This document shows positions 34,733-46,642 of a stretch of DNA of 64,000 nt, piece after piece. Each line of letters starts with the position of its first letter. Positions within the stretch are counted from its first letter, which is position 1. Below the pieces are notes generated by a model. That model saw only the letters and a program-made list of their open reading frames with translations. It had not been told where the DNA came from and searched no databases. The stretch is from Porodaedalea pini (taxonomy: Eukaryota; Basidiomycota; Agaricomycetes; Hymenochaetales; Hymenochaetaceae), in assembly GCA_002794775.1 (NCBI GenBank), contig NBAY01000008.1, positions 558,001-622,000 on the forward strand, in the 5' to 3' direction. Position numbers and translations under genes: made by a program.

Positions 34733-35977
34733 GCCGCCAGCCTGACTTGCGAGCATCATTTCAGCGTTGGTGAGTGGATGAAAATCAAGTGTGAGTAATA
34801 TAGATAAGCAAAAGTTAGCGAGCGTCGAGAGACGGTTGAGGTCAGCGCGACCGCCGATCCTCAGGTCTGTCAGCACTGTCAGCGTGCTGAGCGCGGTGTG
34901 CTTACAAAGTCTATCTTATCTGTAAGACTGTACATGTTGTACTCAAGTCCTTACTGTCTAGCCAGCGCGCACATCCATGACCCTCACAGCGTAAAATTTG
35001 TCTTTCATGCCGACTTCGTCTGATGTGAGTTCCTAGACGGTCGTAACAAGCGTCAATACCCTCGCCGTCATCAGCCGCGTGCCCCTCCTGCATGCCTGCA
35101 TTTTTATTATGATTCAGTGAAACTGGTCCTCCTGGATTCTGAGCAAACAATTCTTCATGCAAGACCTGGGACTCGGACCGAACGAGCCTCATACACCCTC
35201 TTCCCCTTGCCTTCGTGACAGGCACATTCGCAATATCTCTCGTGGTCTTGTCCTCTGGCGTCCAAAGGTTGGATTTTATACTTGCTGAAAGGAGAGATAG
35301 GCGGATCGATTGCATCTGACGGGGTTGCAAGGACGTAGTCTAGCGATTAGTTTCATCTTACAGGGCACAAGGAAACAGAGATCTAGAACAATAGTAATGG
35401 GACTCGGGGCCGCCTTAGGAATTAATTGTTCTTTGGGGAGTTTCTAGTAGGACATGGATGATTGTACAGTGACGTGAGCAGTACTAGTACTAATGGTGCA
35501 AGATGAAGTCATTCCTCAATGAATATCCGAACAACGGCCCAGGCAACTACAAGCTACTGGGAGGACTTGAAAAACCATGACAATTGTAATTATGTAATTT
35601 TAAGTGTGAATCACTCCGAGAGTCGATCATTTTCCCATGCTTTCATTTGTTGCAAGCCGAAACCCACAAGTGACCGTAGAAAAGTCATTTGGATGTAGAA
35701 AGCAAAGGTAAGCACTAGCACTAGCACCCTTCTATTTGTGAAGCATTAGGAGAACTTAAGTAAAGTTTGTACATAAGGTTGGCCGTGCTGAGCGCCAATT
35801 TACTCAGCCCTTCACCGACTTCCATCATCTCTGAGTTTAGGTGCAGGCTCCTTGCTGGACTTCATCTTTATGACCATCTGTACTGCTCTCATCCGACACC
35901 TTGCTACTCTAGCCATCTGAAATTTTGATCTCAGACCTTGACAGGCCTCAGCAGTCTCCGACCTTCTGGTCGATATC
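34733..35977. other. divergent intergenic region, 1.2 kb
   Basis: The upstream regions of the monooxygenase (-) and of the CCCH-RBR gene (+). A 139-codon minus-strand frame at 34911-35330 is open but shows no motif. I could not support it as a gene. Confidence 0.4.
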
Positions 35978-38900
35978 ATGTCTAAACCTGCGGCGACTAG
36001 AGGCAAAAGACGACCAAAAGATCCAAAAGTAAAAGCAGAACCCCCACCTCATCCCGTTTCTCATCCAGACATATCGACAGCACCAAGCTCTGGACTTGGA
36101 AATGGTTCTATCCTGGCTGAAATCAAGGAGCATCTCGCATCTGGTACTCCTGTCTTCTGTTGTGAAGAGGAGCGCAGCCCTGTCGGTGCTTCTTTAAACA
36201 GACTAGCCAGCACTGGTCAGAAGAACCCCAGCGATTCATCTCTGTCGGTATTTTCCGACCATGCGCTGTCATTGACAGGCCTGGCTATTGTGAGTGTTGT
36301 TACTACTCCTCGAGGCGATGTTTCATATGCACCATAGTCAAGTTCGAAATCGGACTCAGCGCAGTCTTCTGACACGCTGATTACAAACCCTTTCGACGAC
36401 GCGGACCTTCTTGATGTCTTAGCGGCAAGGGAAGCTACCGACGCGTATGAAAATGATGTGTGTTATATCACGACTGATTTCTATCACTCTTGCGTTATAC
36501 TGACGAACCTGCAGTCTCTTCCTGACGTTGAAATGTGCAAAATTACTGACTTAAGCACCGGCCGCTGCCGACACGGAGAAAAGTGTGGACGACTCCATGT
36601 CCTCTTAAAGGACAAAGAGACAAGAGAGACCCATGTAGAGACGGTATGCGAGGCATTCTCTGCAGGAGTTTGCTCACGCGGAGATCGCTGCCCTTGGCTA
36701 CATTCTTCACCTTCAGAAAACCAGGTCGATGCGATACTATGCGACGAGGTAATTTTGTTTAATGATCCTTCATACTTGAGTTTAACAATCTAATTCAGAT
36801 AGATCATAACGTTAGTGATCTTATCAACGTGCAACGACCGAGCGTGCCCGTAATTGTCAATCTCCAGAAGATGTTGCCAGAAAGAAGGGTGCTTCATGGT
36901 ACTGGCAACGTAAGAAATTCAGTAAGCTTAACATCGTTCATTCTTATAACCTTAAATTAAGTATTGTCTCGCGAATTTAGAAATTGACATGTGCTCCTCC
37001 GACCCGAACTAACAGCCTCGCTCCACCACTTATGCACTCACAAACCATGCAGTCAACTATCCTCGACGGTTCTGAAACCCCACGAGATGTTCTTCCTGGA
37101 TTGATTGTCAAGTTGCCATCTCCAGCGGCGCACAAACGTATAGTCTGTCCTCCTAATTACTGCAGGGACTGGCAAAATGGAAATTGCACTCGACGTCTGT
37201 GCAAGTTTCTGCATGCTGTTTATGTTTCTGAAAGCTCTCAGTCCGCATTGCACGTAAGTCGCTATCATACAGAGATTTGTCGTGCCACAGATTCCGGACG
37301 ACTCAAGCGATCCTTTAGGGAGAAGCTTCGGTGATAACTGGTGGCTCAATGAGCCTTGGCCCTCCTATCGATGTTAAAACTGATGTTCTAAACTGTCGTG
37401 TGCCAGGATATTGCTGGAAATGGCAGCGAGGTTCATGTAGGAGTGGGGACAGATGTAGGTACAAGCACGCCGAGCCTTCCGAAGACGCGACGAGCAATGT
37501 GCGTGTCAGCAGTCTTTGTTGTTCATTATTGTGGTTCTGTTAAATGAACTTTTCAATTGCTTCAGGCGGCTTCGCCTGTTTTGCTCAAGGCGAATGGTAT
37601 TCGTGCCTTGCCTGTTCCGTATAATGGTAACTCACCAAGGAATACTAAGACTGGAGTCGCTCCGATGTCTCTGCCTGTGAAAGAAGGCTGCACATTCTGC
37701 CTGCTTGGACTGTGCATTGGTACACACCGTACCCCGGCGTCATTTGTGCTTTCCGACGCGAAGATACCTCAGGTACGACTAGAGCTTATGCATCCATTTC
37801 CATTATTAACTTATCTCTATCCAAACAGACGACTGGACCGAACAAGTTGTCTGCCTCGACAACGAGCGTGCCTCTGATGTCTAACACTGCTCAGGTAAAT
37901 ATTCTATCTCGTCACCCTGAATAACCCACATGTACGTTTGCGCGCGAAGAGAACTGTCTGACAAATTCTTAGCAGAACGTGGAAGCAACTTCGAATCCTT
38001 CGAAGTCTCGATCTGGAACCAAGCCTCTCGGTCCTAAAGCATTGTCCGGACCTGGAGAACTGACTCTAACGCTGCTAAAATCCACACGCGTGACACTTGG
38101 CCGGGGACTTCAGATCTTGAACGTCTCTACTGCCTTTGAGTCAAACGTTGTCACTCTGGGTAACCTCCCCGCAGTCATTTCGGAGTCTGATCTACGAAGC
38201 ATCGGGGCGCCTTTTGGCGAGGTACTGTCAGTCGAACGCCATCAAAATCATCCAACTGGGCTAGGTAGTTCAGCGAAGCTCGTATTTGCGAACCACTCCG
38301 AGGCAGCGTCGGCCATCGCGGCGCTTAACGGCTCAATGCAGTTCTTTGCTAAGATAACGGCGCGGCCATATCACCAGATCCAAGGACGAGAGATTGGGCG
38401 GCTGAGTGCCTGCATCGTGCGTGTCGACATCCCCGCTCCGGGAGTCGTGGCGTTTGCTGGCTACGAAACTTTACAGCAAGCAGAAAGGATAGTCGCTGCT
38501 ATGCACGGCTCTACTGTCAAGAATCATGTTGTCGCCGCACATCTGCACAACGGCCTCCCAAAAGCAGGTCCTTTCACTGTAAAGTTCGAAGGGCTGCCCC
38601 ACCAGACGACTGAGAAAAATGTGCGCGCCTTTGGAGAAGGCAAGGGGAAGCCTATCGCAGGCGACATTTTGCTGCAAAAAGCGTCGTATAAGTCCCTTGG
38701 GGATGTCACGTACGTGCTACAGAACATCTTCGAGGAGCACGGCAATGTCATCAGTTTTGATTTCTTCCGCCCTATCCCATTCAATGGACGGATACGCGGC
38801 ATCGCTCGGTTTGCGAGCGCCGCGGGTGCCGCAGCGGCTCGTGCAGCTTTAAACGGGCGACGTTTCGCTTTCCTCGGCTCCGAAAAGATCTATCTGCAAC

Positions 38901-40183
38901 ATCTACACAAAATGACTTACAAGATTCCACTCGTCATCCACCGCGCTCTGATTTCTGAGCTGGAACGACTCGTAAGCTTCGCGCGGGGCCAGCCTGGCGT
39001 GCAGCTGACCTTCAATGATAGTACTTCGGGCGAAGTCGAGATCGATCTTTCTGCATCCCACCTCGACAGCCTCAAGCAGGTAAAAACGCCGCTCGAACGC
39101 CTTATCGCTGGTGAAACACTGGCCGAGCAGAGCAGATCTGTGTGGGATAACTTCTTCTCGACAGCTTCGGGAAATGCCTTCATAGACTCTGTCTCGAGAC
39201 AAACAAGAACTCATATCCGGCCGCATCATATCAGGTGCTTCGTCAAGATTTGGGGGACAGACACAGCTATAGCACAAGCCAAAGGGCTTATTCTAAGCGA
39301 GATTAAGCGCCTGCGAGCGAGGAAGTGCTATGCGCTTCCGCTATCGGGAAAGCTGTTGATGCAACTACTCTTCAATAGCCTAGACGCTACACATGAGGAG
39401 GTCGGGAAAGAAGATGTTTTTGTAGATTTCACAGCTCGAAGGCTCGTTATCCGTGGAACTGAGGAACAGTTCCGCTGGGTTGTGGACTCCTTGAGCAAAC
39501 AGTCCAGTTCTATATCGGTCCGTGGTTATTCTAATCGCAAGCCCAATGTAACTGGTGGACAAGGAACATGCCCAGTCTGCTTGGACGACGTGTCTGGTGG
39601 CATCACCTTAGATTGTGGTCATAGTGTGTGCAAGGGGTGTCTCATTCGCTACCTCGTTTCCGCGTGCGACCACAAAATCTTCCCTCTAAAGTGCCTGGGA
39701 AATGATAATCAGTGCGCGGAGCTCCTTCCCCTTCCTCTCTGCCAGAGCCTGCTTCAGAAGGAGCAGTTTGCGCGGCTCGTCGACGCGAGCTTCTTTACAT
39801 ACATCCAGACGCGGCCCCAGGAGTTCCACTACTGTCCGACGCCAGATTGCCCGCAGATCTACCGCGACGCGCCGGGGACAATCCTGCAATGCCCGACGTG
39901 TCTCGTGCGCATCTGCCCGTCGTGCCACGCGGTACAGCACGACGGTGTCGAGTGCCGCGTCACGAGCGAGGCAGGTGAACGCCTCTTCAACGAGTGGCGC
40001 GAGCAGCACAACGTGAAGACGTGCCCGTGCTGCTCGGCGAACATTGAGAAAATGGCGGGGTGTAACCATTTGACGTGCACGAGCTGTAGCACGCATATTT
40101 GTTGGGAGTGCTTGGAGACGTTTAGGGCGTCGAATGAGGTGTACGAACATATGGTAAAGGTGCATGGGGGTATTGGGCTGTGA
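35978..40183 (+). CDS. CCCH zinc-finger / RRM / RBR-type E3 ubiquitin ligase
   Basis: A multi-exon N-terminal half (first exon 35978-36289) is followed by one long exon to TGA 40181. In order: a disordered N-terminus and four CCCH fingers, CX9CX5CX3H (CKITDLSTGRC...), CX7CX5CX3H (CEAFSAGVCSRGDRCPWLH), CX7CX4CX3H (CRDWQNGNCTRRLCKFLH) and CX7CX5CX3H (CWKWQRGSCRSGDRCRYKH). Two RRM-like regions follow (VVTLGNLPAVISESDLRSIG; then IFEEHGNVISFDFF), a helical/KH-like stretch, then RING1 (CPVCLDDVSGGITLDCGHSV), an IBR and RING2 (CPCCSANIEKMAGCNHLTC). The Cys codon at 40061, in the GCNH motif, is the expected catalytic residue. Known RBR ligases pass ubiquitin through this Cys. An RNA-guided ubiquitination role is inference from the domain mix. 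Confidence 0.86.
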
Positions 40184-40732
40184 CTAAGTGTAAGAATTTC
40201 TGACGTGTATCCCTCTTCTCTACTTCCGTTTGATTTAGTGTACTAGCGGATGTTGTCAGTTTATTTTGCTAGCGTTCCGTCGAGTGGTTTGGTTTCCGAG
40301 TCATTATCCACTTTGACAATGTAGGTCCCCTTTGTTGTTCGAATCATCTCTGTAGGATCACTGTTTCCAGAGTACAACAATCATTAGCGAGCTGTGCGGG
40401 AGGCTCAGAAGAGTCATGAAACAGCAGTACAATTCTGAACAATACGAAATGCACAGGCCGCAAGAGGAACTGGGGAATTGGGGCCGTTATCCTTTTCTTT
40501 TCAGTTCGAGGAATTGAGAGAATTTGAAGTCATATGCATGCCTGAGCCACGTTGGGATCGGCACTGCTCCTTATAGCCAGTGAGTTTGTTGAGTGGACAC
40601 ACACGACTAACCTCCATTTACGGCGAACAACGCTCTTTCTCCCTTTTCTCGCATATATAAGGCTCATCTTGTTTCTACCCACCGTCGTTCTGTCTGCTCT
40701 CAGCTTTCGTCCCATACCAAAATCAAGCCGTG
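40184..40732. other. intergenic with promoter of the PKA regulatory subunit gene
   Basis: Includes the 3' end of the RBR gene and the promoter of the next gene. No other gene is seen. Confidence 0.45.
40654..40660 (+). promoter_or_regulatory. TATA box (TATATAA)
   Basis: GCATATATAAGG lies about 75 bp before the ATG at 40733, followed by a pyrimidine-rich leader. Confidence 0.6.
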
Positions 40733-42276
40733 ATGTCGACGTTTGACTCGCTCGTCGCGGACCTGACCCGCGACGCGAATCGCGTACAGCCCAAGGATGC
40801 TCTTCAGTTCTGCGCGAACTGGTTCCAGACACGCCTCGAGGAGCAGCGGGCACGTACTCGCGACGTTCTTTCGCGCCGTACGTCGTCGGCCGCACGTGAT
40901 CTGCCCGCCGAGCTGTACGTTGATGCGCCGCTGGGTGCAGACGCCATCACAGGCGTGTCGCCCTTCTCGCCGGCCCATAGACATTCCTTCCCGCTGCACA
41001 GACCATCGATAGCAGCAACGCATAGTCCCTTTGGGACGCTGAACGTCCCTGGAAATGCGCTGCTATCTAATTCGCATACCCATCCTCCCCCGCCATCGCT
41101 CCAGATTGATCCCGTGTCTCCCGTCTCAGGGTTCTCGCCCTCTGCATACGACTATCGCGCACCTACTCCCCACCCGGGCGACTTTCTGCAGCCATCTGCG
41201 ACGATCCTCGCAAGGCGTACGTCTGTGAGCGCAGAGTCGATCATGGTCGACAGCGACACGAACGAGCCGACACCAGTGTTTCCCAAGACGCCCGAGCAGC
41301 TGTCGCGCATCAAATCGTCCATCGCGAAGAACTTCATTTTCCGTGATCTTGACGAAGAACAGGAGACGGGTGTGCTGAATGCGATGCAGGAGATCACTGT
41401 GCCCGCTCAGGACGTCGTAATCCGCCAAGGTGATGTTGGCGAATATTTTTATGTCGTCGAGAGCGGGCTATTGCATTGCTTCATCCAACCCGACGCGTTG
41501 CCACCGCCTGCAGTCACTGCACACGATACGTCGGACAAGGCTGGCGGCAGCGGTGCGGGTGACAAGTTCGTCGCCCCTGGATATCACCCGGAATTTGGAC
41601 GAAAGGTTGCCGAATGCACCCCTGGCACGTCGTTCGGCGAGCTCGCGCTCATGTACGGTCACCCGCGTGCCGCAACCGTGTTGTCTATCGAACCGTCGAC
41701 ATTATGGCGCGTTGACCGTATTACGTTCCGGACGATCATTCTCAAGGCCGCGCACAGGCGACGCACGATGTACGAGCACTTCTTGTCGACCGTGCCCTTA
41801 CTTTCTTCGTTGTCTGCAGAAGAAAGGAGCAAGATCGCGGATGCATTGACATCGAAGGTGTATGTCGATGGTGGCGAGGTAGTCAAACAGGGCGAGCTCG
41901 GAGACACGTTCTTTATTGTAGAAGAGGGCGAGGCAGTTGTCACGAAGAGACAGCCGGGTGAGGAAGGTGAACGCGAAGTCGGGCACTTGAGGAAGGGCGA
42001 ATACTTTGGAGGTATGGTACCTTCAGTCTTGTGTGAATTTCTCTGTCTAAACGATTATAATTTACAGAACTGGCGCTCCTTCGCCGCTCCCCTCGCGCAG
42101 CAACTGTCAGCGCCGTCCAACGCACAGACCCATCGGCGCCCAAGCTCAAGGTCGCTGCGCTCGACGCTGCCGCTTTCACGCGCCTCCTCGGTCCTCTGCG
42201 TGAGATCATGGAGCGCAAGGCTGGCGAGAGCTATGGACCCAACTACGGACCACTGCACGGCCGGATGTCGCGCTAA
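40733..42276 (+). CDS. pkaR: cAMP-dependent protein kinase regulatory subunit
   Basis: Two exons (intron about 42012-42066) encode about 495 residues. An N-terminal dimerisation helix region (LVADLTRDANRVQPKDALQF) is followed by a disordered linker and the inhibitor site ARRTSVSAE near residue 161, where Ser marks a phosphorylatable, type-II-like pseudosubstrate. Two cyclic-nucleotide-binding domains follow, with intact phosphate-binding cassettes FGELALMYGHPRAATV and FGELALLRRSPRAATV. The C-terminus is YGPLHGRMSR. The protein holds the PKA catalytic subunit inactive until cAMP binds. The first CNB domain carries an insert of about 35-40 residues (PPPAVTAHDTSDKAGGSGAG) before the cassette. 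The start is the ATG at 40733, preceded by an in-frame GTG. Confidence 0.96.
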
Positions 42277-42776
42277 ACATGACGTATCTTGCATGCTGGA
42301 TCGGATCTGAACACGGGTGTATCTATAGCTTGTCCCATTATAACAAGGTAACTCTATCATTTTCAAGCACTTGTCTCCTCGCCTGGCTTTCCACATTTTT
42401 GTTTGCTTTGTTGTTGTTGTTTTGTTGTTCTTGTCGCTGTGCAGAATAAATCACTGTCTTTCTGGCGGGTTATGCGAATTTATAAATTAATTTATAGATT
42501 ATACGTGTATTTTGGTGCCGTAGACGTGAACTCCGATCGAAGCCGCGCAGTACACGCAAGCAGCCGGCATCGGCGCAACTGGTCTCGCTTTGTCCGGAGT
42601 GCGAGCTGAGCAAGCACCGCCATGGATATCGCTGCGATTCAAAAACCTGTCCATTCCACACTTGACTACCAACCACCACCTCAACTACTTCCGCGACTAC
42701 GAAGACGACGCTCACTTGGAGCATTTAAACGATAGCGCGAACGGCTCTTAGACGTCTGCATCTGCCTCTCTTTCCC
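42277..42776. other. intergenic region
   Basis: The 3' end of pkaR, with a T-rich run TTGTTGTTGTTTTGTTGTTC, and the promoter of the hydrolase gene. No gene is recognised. Confidence 0.4.
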
Positions 42777-44467
42777 ATGGCTGCTGGGGCGATCCACATG
42801 CCTACCAGCGACCTCGAGCCTCCGCCTGGGATGAAGAAACTCCCGCCAGCCCGTGAGATTCCTTCGTCGTTCGTGTCGAGCGCACGGAGCTGGTGGGCTG
42901 CGGGCAACAAAGAGAGCGCGGCGAGTGAGGAGCGGCTGCTGAGGTGCGCACCCATCCAGATACACCCAACTCGTCTGAGTACTGACAGAGAATGTCTTTG
43001 GCAGGATGCTACCGTTCTACCAGTCGTCAACCTGGCCACGACAGAATGCAGATTTACCTGTCGTCGGCACGTCCTCGCGCGCTGTACTCTCTTCGCCAAA
43101 ACGTTTCCTCAATGTGTTCTCCATCACCCCTACCACGCCACCATCCTCACCCAGCGCGCCTCCTGCAGTCATGCTGCACGGTTTTGGAGCAGGTACTTGT
43201 CTTTCCTTTTTTTCTCAATTGAGATGAAGAGAGCTGATGAACGACTAACATGCAGGCCTCGGCTTCTACTTCCGTAACTATCCTGCCCTCGCCACCTGGG
43301 TCGCGCGCACCGGTGCACCAGTATACTCGCTCGACTGGCTCGGCATGGGCCGCTCCGCGCGTGTCCCCTTTGTCGTTCGCGCGAGACGCGCCGACGTTCC
43401 GGGGCGTGTCGGACAGGCGGAGTCTTTCTTCCTCGATGCGTTAGAAGAATGGCGCGCGCGCGAGGGCCTAGAGCGCATGACGCTCGTCGGGCACTCGCTC
43501 GGCGCGTACCTCGCTACGGCATATGCGGAGCGCCACCCAGATCGCATCGCGAAGCTCGTGCTGCTCAGCCCTGCGGGTGTGCTTGGAAATCCTGAGTCCG
43601 CGCAGCCCAGCAGGGAGCTTACCGATGACCGGGCGAGCGTCACGGTATCAGCGGAGGCAGGAACGGGCGTCAAGAACGGACGCGCCCCAGAGCCGGCGAC
43701 AAATCAGCAGGTGAAGGCGGCGCATGAAGAGCAGAAGGAGAAGCGGGAGAAGGAGTCGATGACGAGGCGTATGCTCACCTACCTGTGGGAGGAGGGCTGC
43801 AGCCCATTCCAGATTGTCAGGAGTCTAACAGTTTTCGGGCCTATGCTTGTGGGCAAAGTGTGTCTCTTCCGACTTCATGCAACTCTTGTTTAGAGCTTTC
43901 GTTGACTGGTCCATCGAACAGTATTCCTCGCGCCGCTTCTCTGGCCTTACGGAAGAGGAGACGCGCAACCTGCACGACTATATACTGAACATCACCCTCG
44001 CAAAGGGCTCCGGCGAGTACTGCATATGTTAGTTCTTTACCTCCTTTCTTTCTTTCTCGAGGCTTTTATTGACTCTAATCTCATCAAGCACACATCCTCG
44101 CACCTTTCGCGCACGCACGCATGCCCCTCGTGGACCGCGTACACGCCCTCAAAATGCCGGTCAGATTTGTCTGTGCGCACATATCCACTTTGTCTCTTTA
44201 CCCTTCTGCTCATACTTATCACTCCCGTAGACGGTGACCATGACTGGATGGACCCAGAGGGCGGCGTACAATCCTTAGAACGCCTCCGTGCCGCGGGAAA
44301 TCACGATGCCGAAATGTACGTTGTTCAGGACGCAGGACACCATGGTTAGTCCATCTCTTTTGTTTCCCTTTCCGAGTTCGTGCTCATGTGGCATTTTTAC
44401 TGTAGTATACCTAGACAACCCGAACTACGTCAACGAGCTTTTACTGAAGGAACTCTCTTTTGAATAG
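42777..44467 (+). CDS. alpha/beta hydrolase of the CGI-58/ICT1/CLD1 type
   Basis: Joined exons give a continuous alpha/beta hydrolase. MLHGFGAGLGFYFRNYPALA forms the oxyanion region and MTLVGHSLGAYLATAYAERH carries the nucleophile elbow GHSLG. An insertion rich in E, K and R (AHEEQKEKREKESMTRRML) lies in the cap, and the C-terminus has RFVYGDHDWMDPEGG and AGHHVYLDNPNYVNELLL. The HX4D motif (HHVYLD) is the one described for the lysophosphatidic acid acyltransferase/lipase group that includes yeast ICT1 and CLD1 and animal ABHD4/5. The likely role is phospholipid remodelling, possibly of cardiolipin. Six introns are all GT-AG. The next gene on the minus strand, if real, ends 21 bp away. Confidence 0.88.
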
Positions 44468-44488
44468 AACGGTCGGACAATCCATAAC

Positions 44489-44845
44489 TTATAAACGGAT
44501 TTTATCATTCCTCTTATCTTCATATTTTAGTAGAGTATCAATGTGGTTAATTTGTGTTTGCCATTTCTGCTGCATCCACTCGCATACATTCCGTGCATTA
44601 CTATCGACAGATACTATTTTGACTTTTAGATAGTTCAGATCTGTTTCTTGTAGCACATTCTCTTGGCGTGGGCGGATGTAAAGGGTTTCTGTTACGTGCA
44701 TTGATAATGATATTGTCAATGAACTTCCTGCGCCGCGGCTCATGCAACAAGGTGTCACAGGATAAAACTCACCTTCCGAAATAAATTGAAAATCGCCGAA
44801 GAGTTCGTTCATAATATTAATACCGTCTACCCGGGTAATGCGCAT
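44489..44845 (-). CDS. possible small protein of unknown function
   Basis: An ATG at 44845 opens 118 codons (MRITRVDGINIMNELFGDFQ ... NARNVCEWMQQKWQTQINHI) without a stop. The composition is protein-like. An acceptor-like ACGTCAG lies just upstream, so an earlier exon may exist. There is no recognisable domain. It is convergent with the hydrolase gene. It could equally be a relic. Confidence 0.35.
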   Translation of the reverse strand: MRITRVDGINIMNELFGDFQFISEGEFYPVTPCCMSRGAGSSLTISLSMHVTETLYIRPRQENVLQETDLNYLKVKIVSVDSNARNVCEWMQQKWQTQINHIDTLLKYEDKRNDKIRL

Positions 44846-45013
44846 CACGGGAGCTGACGTGCATATTAGTATGATATTAGCATCCAGTTCTGTTCCCTTC
44901 TTCAATATTAATACAGGAGGATCATTAGAGAAAATGCAAGCGAAGATCAGGGCGTCTGCGCTGCAGGTCTAACGGCCGCCGGTGCAAACGTTCGTCTATT
45001 CAGCAAACAGTCA

Positions 45014-46353
45014 CTATCCGTTTCGAAAAAATCTTTGTAGATAAAAAAAGCCGCACCGGTTTAACACCAAGCCCTTCAGTGCCCTGATCTCTTTCTTCAG
45101 CTCCTCCTGTTGCGGACTCAGTGGGACCGCCGAGCCGAGCCCGGTCAGCCCGCGCACGCGCATTGTGCCCGACGCGAGCTGGTACGTCTGTGTCGTGATG
45201 TAGCCCGTGAAGTCTGCAAGCACGTCGAGCGTGCGCTGGTAGGGACTGGGCTGCGAGCGCGGGGCAGGAGGAGGGAAGGTGGATTTGAGGCTGGTGAGAT
45301 ATGTTTCGAGTGCTGTCGGTGGAGGAGGTGCGGGTGGTGTGTATGTCCAGACGAGCCGACCGTCTTCGTTGACTTCTGAGAAGCGTGCGTCGTTCGTCAG
45401 TGTCTCCCACAGGGAGCTCTGCATATATTTCGTGAGTACAGCCGGGGGATATAAGCGCAATAGTTGATGAACCAACCTGATATTCAACGCCTTCGTCGCT
45501 CTTCAACCATGGATACTGCTCTTCCAAGAACGCGAACAGCTCCTCCTTCGTTGTTTTCTTCCCCTCCGCTGCCAGACCCTCGATCGCACAGCGCAGCAAA
45601 GTGAGCTCCGGAATAGAGATAGCAGCATCATGAGGTAGATCGAGTTTGTCAAGACTGTGCACGTCTGCTAACCCTGCAGGCTCTCGCGAAGCGGACGGCG
45701 AGGGAAGCATTGCGAACGTCTCTGCTTGAGATGTCTTGAAATCCGCCAAGGAGGAGTTCAGATGCATCAGGAGCGAGACCTGATGTTGCTTGAGCGAACG
45801 ACGTGCGAGCGCCGAGCGTGTAAGCCGAGGAAGGAGGAATCTCTAGACAAACACAAGTTTTCAGCTAAATTCCGAACGTTCAATATGAAGCACTCACGTA
45901 GTAGAGAAGTACGAGGACAGCGGAGCCTCCTGTTAGCCATGTAAAGATCTTTGTAAGACCCAAAAGAAGATGAGGCAAGTTTGAAGGAGGCGGTTGGGGA
46001 TAGGTGCGCGGAGGTACCGCCGGAAGCTGCGCAGGCTTTCAGCAGAACATACATCAGCCAAGTAAGTAATTGTGGAACTAGCGTTTACGTACCAGCTCAC
46101 GCATGAGACCGTCTATCTCACCCTCATTCAGTCCTTTCTCACTCAGAAAGCGTCGTTTCGTCACAGGCTCTTCGTGCACGACGTTTGGCGATGTCAGAAA
46201 GGCGCGTGCGCGGTCCAGCAACGCGCTTCGGTCTTCGGCGGTCGAGGTCGAAGGCGAAGGCAAAGGCGTCGTCTGTGATACTTGTGCATCCGACGAGCTA
46301 CCTTGGTCTGTTGCTGTCGAGTGCTCGCTTTTTCTCTCGCCGTCATCGGCCAT
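45014..46353 (-). CDS. PEX14: peroxin 14, peroxisomal import docking protein
   Basis: The start at 46353 gives MADDGERKSEHSTATDQGSS. The conserved N-terminal docking domain follows (LLDRARAFLTSPNVVHEEPV, TKRRFLSEKGLNEGEIDGLM), then a Pro-rich linker, one membrane helix (WLTGGSAVLVLLYY), a helical region (LRCAIEGLAAEGKKTTKEEL) and a C-terminal part ending in EELKKEIRALKGLVLNR plus a short tail. Pex14 with Pex13 forms the membrane docking and translocation site for Pex5-cargo. The last 13 residues before the TAG at 45014 may differ if an extra intron is used. It shares a 289-bp upstream region with the divergent transporter gene. Confidence 0.85.
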
Positions 46354-46642
46354 GGCGGAGGTCGTAAGCAAGAGGTCTGCCGGTGCCCGTGTTAGGCGGT
46401 AGAGTCTGAAAGCTCGCACATGATTTTGACTGTCAAACGCCGATCCAAACGCGCCCAAAATTGCCCGCATGTATCCACTCCTTGATCGAACCACGACTGG
46501 GACGGAAATACAGCGCTCGTACCATGTCTGCCGTCCTCCAAGGACGCTCGTCTACTTATCTCCCTCGTTCTCCTCTACCTCTAGTGCGCATCGTTGTAGC
46601 AAGAAATAATCTCTATCCAGCTCACCAAGCCTGAACGTGATT
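46354..46642. promoter_or_regulatory. shared divergent promoter, PEX14 / MFS transporter
   Basis: Only 289 bp separate the two start codons, so both genes must draw on this region. I see no clear TATA box. A small frame at 46524 is not continuous with the transporter. Confidence 0.5.

Noticed and set aside
34911..35330. 139-codon minus-strand open frame upstream of the monooxygenase
   Set aside because: No domain, no plausible promoter-start arrangement, and an unbiased-looking composition. It could not be supported.
46524..46640. Upstream ATG (MSAVLQGRSS) as start of the MFS transporter
   Set aside because: It hits a stop and is not in frame with the transporter. The ATG at 46643 leads directly into the conserved N-terminus.
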